A DNA stretch of 64,000 nucleotides from Paenibacillus pabuli NBRC 13638 (GTDB lineage Bacteria; Bacillota; Bacilli; Paenibacillales; Paenibacillaceae). The stretch is taken from the NCBI RefSeq assembly GCF_001514495.1, contig NZ_BCNM01000004.1:186001-250000 (forward strand), written 5' to 3'. The position numbers and the translations under genes were made by a program. The first letter of the stretch is position 1; every line of letters starts with the position of its first letter. Positions 61,055 through 64,000 of the stretch are shown one piece after another. Below the pieces are notes generated by a model, which saw nothing but the letters and a program-made list of their open reading frames with translations, searched no databases and was not told the DNA's origin.

Positions 61055-64000
61055 TTAATCTTCAATTCTTTTCTTTTTGAACTTCATCAGGAACTCATAC
61101 ACGATTGGCACGATAACCAGAGTCAGCAGCGTGGAGCTGATCAGACCGCCGATTACGGTAATGCCAAGACCTTTCGAGATGATCCCTGCGCTTTCTTCGA
61201 GTCCTGTTACCAGTGGCAGCAAGGCACCAATGGTAGCCAGAGCTGTCATCAGAATTGGACGCAGACGCGTTGCTCCGGCTTCCAGCAAGGCTTCACGAGT
61301 AGGCATTCCCTCTTTTTCCTTGTGAATAACACGGTCGATCAGGACGATGGCATTGGTGACTACGATCCCGATCAGCATTAGTCCACCCATCATGGCAGAT
61401 ACGTCAAGCGTACCGCCAGCCACGAACAGGCCGACCATAATACCAATGACGGTAAACGGCAGGGAGAACAGGATGGCAAATGGCGCCAGTCCGCCGCCGA
61501 ACGTAACGACAAGCACAAAGTACACAATTGCAATGGCTGCCAGCATGGCCAGACCAAGTTGGGTAAACGTATCATTAATCTGTTCCGTTGTACCGCCAAA
61601 CTTCACTTCAACACCATCAGGCAGATCCAGCTTGTCGATGTTCGTCTGCAGGTTTGTTGAAGCTTTTTGCACATCAGAAGCCAGAATGTTGGCTGTCACC
61701 TGAACGACGACTTTGCCATCAATACGCATGATGGAGTTCGGCGAGGTGCCTTCTTCCACTTTCGCGACATCTTTGATCGGTACTTCGATGCCGAGCGGTG
61801 AAGTAACTTTTTCGTTTTCAATATCAGCAATGCTGGTAAATGTCTTTTTGTCCGTCTCTACATAGACTTTATACGTTTTGTTGTCGATATCCACTTCTGT
61901 GAGTACAGGGCGTTCCCGTGCAGGGCTCAGCGCCATCGCCAGTTGGCCTGCAGTCAGGCCTAGCGAGCTCAGTTTCTCCTGATCCGCGACGAGCGTGTAT
62001 TGCCCGTAGGTATCAGAGAGTGTGGTGTCGGCTTTTTCAAAAGATTCGGTATCTGCTTCAACCAGTTTCAGGATTTCATCCGAGACCGGTTTGATCTGAT
62101 CTACATTGTCACCATAGATGGAAAGGCTCAAGCTGCTGCCTCCCAGCCCCCCGGACATATCAAGCTCATTCCAGGTTCCTACCGTAACTTCTTTCTTCAG
62201 ACCTTCCACAAGCTGTTCTTTCACTTTGGTAAAGTCTTTCGTATCTTCGTTATATTCGATATAGAAGAGCGCAGAGTTGGAGCCTCCTCCACCCATGCTG
62301 CTCAGTGGATTGCTGCCGCCGATGGAATATTGCATTTTCTCCAGGCCAGGTTGGGTCAGCAACCACTTCTCGGCTACAAGTGCTTCTTTTTCTACATCTT
62401 CACGCAAAGCTCCAGTTTCCGGGCTGTACGTAATGGTCACATATTTATCCTGTTGTTCCGGCAAGAAACTTGCACCGATGAACGGATACAGGAACAAACT
62501 GCCGACGAGCAGTAATACAGCAACGCCGACGGTGATGAATTTATGTGACAATGTCCAGTTCAAGAGTCGTTTGTAACCTTCCGCCATCTTGCCTGGTTTT
62601 TCCTCATGATTCTTCTTGTTCTTCAGACCTTTGCGGAACAGCGTGTGTGCCAGCATCGGTACAATCGTAACAGCCACAATCAGGGATGCCAGCAGAGCAA
62701 AGACCATGGTCAGGGCAAATGGCATGAACAGCTCACCGACCATACCACTCACCAGGGCCAGTGGCAGGAATACCGCAATGGTTACGATGGTGGAAGAGAG
62801 GATCGGAATGAACATTTCCCGGGTGGCTTCCCGGATCAATTCACGGCCTTTAAGTTTTTCTCCCTTGAGGGTCAGTCTGCGATAGATATTCTCGATCACA
62901 ACGATGGAGTCATCGACAACCCGTCCAATCGCAACCGTCATGGCGCCCAGAGTCATCATGTTCAGCGTAATGTCCATCATATTCAGTGCTGTCAATGCAA
63001 TGAGCAAGGAGAGCGGGATGGAGATAATGGAAATAATGGTGGAGCGAATATCACGCAGGAACAACAGAATGATCAAAATGGCGAACAAAGCACCAAACAT
63101 CGCTTTGAACAACATCGTGTTTACGGAGTCCTGGATAGGTTTACCTTGGTCGAGCAAAACAGTCAACTCGGCGTTTTTGAACTGCGTCTGCAGCTCTTCC
63201 GCTTTGTCTTTAACCGCTTTAACGACATCCACCGTATTGGCATCATTGGACTTGACGATGGAGATCCCGATGGATTCCTTACCGTCCGTCCGGGAAATGG
63301 ATTCCGCCTGACCAATAACTTCAATCTTGGCGATCTCGCTTAATTTGACCGTTGGAATCCCGGGTGTGTTAGCGGCACCCGAAGGACTGCCTACACTGGC
63401 ATTTCCGCCAGCGGCTTGTCCGGCAGCCTGGTCAGAACCCTGCGCAGCTCCTGGAGCTGTACCTTGTGCCGCCCCGCCAGCTTGTGGGGAAGCAGCATCA
63501 CTTGGCGCGCCCGCGCCTTGTGGAGCTGGTGCTGAACCACTTCCCGCACCTGCACCGCTTGGTACAACCGGAATAGCGAGATTTTTCAAATCATCCAGGT
63601 CGATGATATTGCCGTCAACAACAACGGCTTTCTGTGCTTTGTCCAGTTCGAACAGTCCGAGTGGTACACGGACAGAAGAACCTTGAACGATGCCGTTGAC
63701 TGTGTCTTCAGTCAAACCTAGTTGATTCATTTTTTTCTGGTCAAACTTCAGTTGAACTTCCTTAACATATTGGCCGGAAACCTGGACTTGAGCTACACCG
63801 TCAATATCTTCGAGTGCAGGCTGGATATCCGTTTCAACCAGTCGAGTTAATTGTTCCAGATCGCCGCCGTCCTTGTCCGACAAGCTGAGCGAGACAACCG
63901 GGAAGGAGTTGATGCTGAACTTCGAGATTGTCGGTTTCTGTACACCATCTGGCAATTGCACTTCATTCAGTGCTTCGCGTACCGCAGCGGTAGCATTGTC
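61055..64000 (-). CDS. RND-family efflux transporter (AcrB/SwrC-like), N-terminus cut by window
   Basis: A proton-driven exporter of the HAE1 type; the frame is open to the right edge (the GTG at 63961 is internal). The visible part of about 980 residues contains the transmembrane motif GAMTVAIGRVVDDSIVVIENIYRRL with the proton-relay Asp pair, FSLPFTVIGIMVGLFVAGG, and the C-terminal MMGGLMLIGIVVTNAIVLIDRVI. A Gly/Ala/Pro/Gln-rich stretch of about 70 residues (about 63350-63560) interrupts the first extracytoplasmic domain just before TVKLSEIAKIEV. B. subtilis SwrC is the closest known type, involved in surfactin export. The substrate here is unknown. Confidence 0.92.
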   Translation of the reverse strand, partial: DNATAAVREALNEVQLPDGVQKPTISKFSINSFPVVSLSLSDKDGGDLEQLTRLVETDIQPALEDIDGVAQVQVSGQYVKEVQLKFDQKKMNQLGLTEDTVNGIVQGSSVRVPLGLFELDKAQKAVVVDGNIIDLDDLKNLAIPVVPSGAGAGSGSAPAPQGAGAPSDAASPQAGGAAQGTAPGAAQGSDQAAGQAAGGNASVGSPSGAANTPGIPTVKLSEIAKIEVIGQAESISRTDGKESIGISIVKSNDANTVDVVKAVKDKAEELQTQFKNAELTVLLDQGKPIQDSVNTMLFKAMFGALFAILIILLFLRDIRSTIISIISIPLSLLIALTALNMMDITLNMMTLGAMTVAIGRVVDDSIVVIENIYRRLTLKGEKLKGRELIREATREMFIPILSSTIVTIAVFLPLALVSGMVGELFMPFALTMVFALLASLIVAVTIVPMLAHTLFRKGLKNKKNHEEKPGKMAEGYKRLLNWTLSHKFITVGVAVLLLVGSLFLYPFIGASFLPEQQDKYVTITYSPETGALREDVEKEALVAEKWLLTQPGLEKMQYSIGGSNPLSSMGGGGSNSALFYIEYNEDTKDFTKVKEQLVEGLKKEVTVGTWNELDMSGGLGGSSLSLSIYGDNVDQIKPVSDEILKLVEADTESFEKADTTLSDTYGQYTLVADQEKLSSLGLTAGQLAMALSPARERPVLTEVDIDNKTYKVYVETDKKTFTSIADIENEKVTSPLGIEVPIKDVAKVEEGTSPNSIMRIDGKVVVQVTANILASDVQKASTNLQTNIDKLDLPDGVEVKFGGTTEQINDTFTQLGLAMLAAIAIVYFVLVVTFGGGLAPFAILFSLPFTVIGIMVGLFVAGGTLDVSAMMGGLMLIGIVVTNAIVLIDRVIHKEKEGMPTREALLEAGATRLRPILMTALATIGALLPLVTGLEESAGIISKGLGITVIGGLISSTLLTLVIVPIVYEFLMKFKKKRIED

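Noticed and set aside
63327..63686. 119-residue plus-strand Ala/Pro/Cys-rich frame
   Set aside because: It is the antisense reading of the low-complexity insertion in the RND exporter gene.

Overview
The window reads as the chromosome of a Gram-positive, endospore-former-type Bacillota, most probably Paenibacillus. This is inferred from the strong AGGAGG-type ribosome binding sites, GTG/TTG starts, sigma-A promoters, Fur, CcpA and Rex/Fnr-type sites, and a protein set typical of that genus: a YesM/YesN-like two-component system, a Btr-like AraC regulator, 1,2-beta-oligoglucan phosphorylase, GH42 beta-galactosidase and PucR. No rRNA, tRNA, CRISPR array, prophage or insertion sequence was recognised. 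Both edges cut genes.

1-16 kb: a membrane-anchored protein cut by the left edge; a Fur-controlled siderophore ABC ATPase with a FhuF-like reductase; glutathione peroxidase; a redox module (NADH oxidase with three Rex/Fnr-like palindromes, then a formate/nitrite channel with an Fnr-like box); a molybdopterin oxidoreductase behind a structured leader; an MFS exporter; a methyltransferase with an attenuator-like leader; a siderophore-binding lipoprotein with a Fur box; and a Btr-like regulator fused to a siderophore-binding domain.

15-29 kb: a LacI regulator and a GH94 1,2-beta-oligoglucan phosphorylase, linked by three near-identical palindromic operators. Next come a MerR-methyltransferase fusion, acetyltransferases, an atypical SDR, DUF2164, glutaminyl-tRNA synthetase, an MFS carrier and MobA.

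28-37.4 kb: a carbohydrate locus with an AraC regulator, a GH42 beta-galactosidase with a cre site, a sensor kinase and response regulator, and a sugar ABC transporter (binding protein plus two permeases, no ATPase). 37.4-39.3 kb is an AT-rich patch with a decayed gene, a small lipoprotein and a gene that seems to have lost its 5' end.

39-46 kb: a MocR-type regulator divergent from a LysE-type exporter, MoaA, and two chemotaxis receptors, one with unusual topology.

46.9-60.7 kb: an apparent reductive pyrimidine catabolism operon. It carries an NMT1-type ABC importer, a class III aminotransferase (beta-alanine type), two unrelated ureidopropionase candidates, both dihydropyrimidine dehydrogenase subunits, a dihydropyrimidinase interrupted by an in-frame TAA, and a small unknown gene. 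A PucR regulator is convergent with it. The right edge cuts an RND exporter.

The most notable extra signals are a dispersed hairpin-forming intergenic repeat with a compensatory base change between copies, the nonsense codon in the dihydropyrimidinase, the operator arrays, and two structured leaders.
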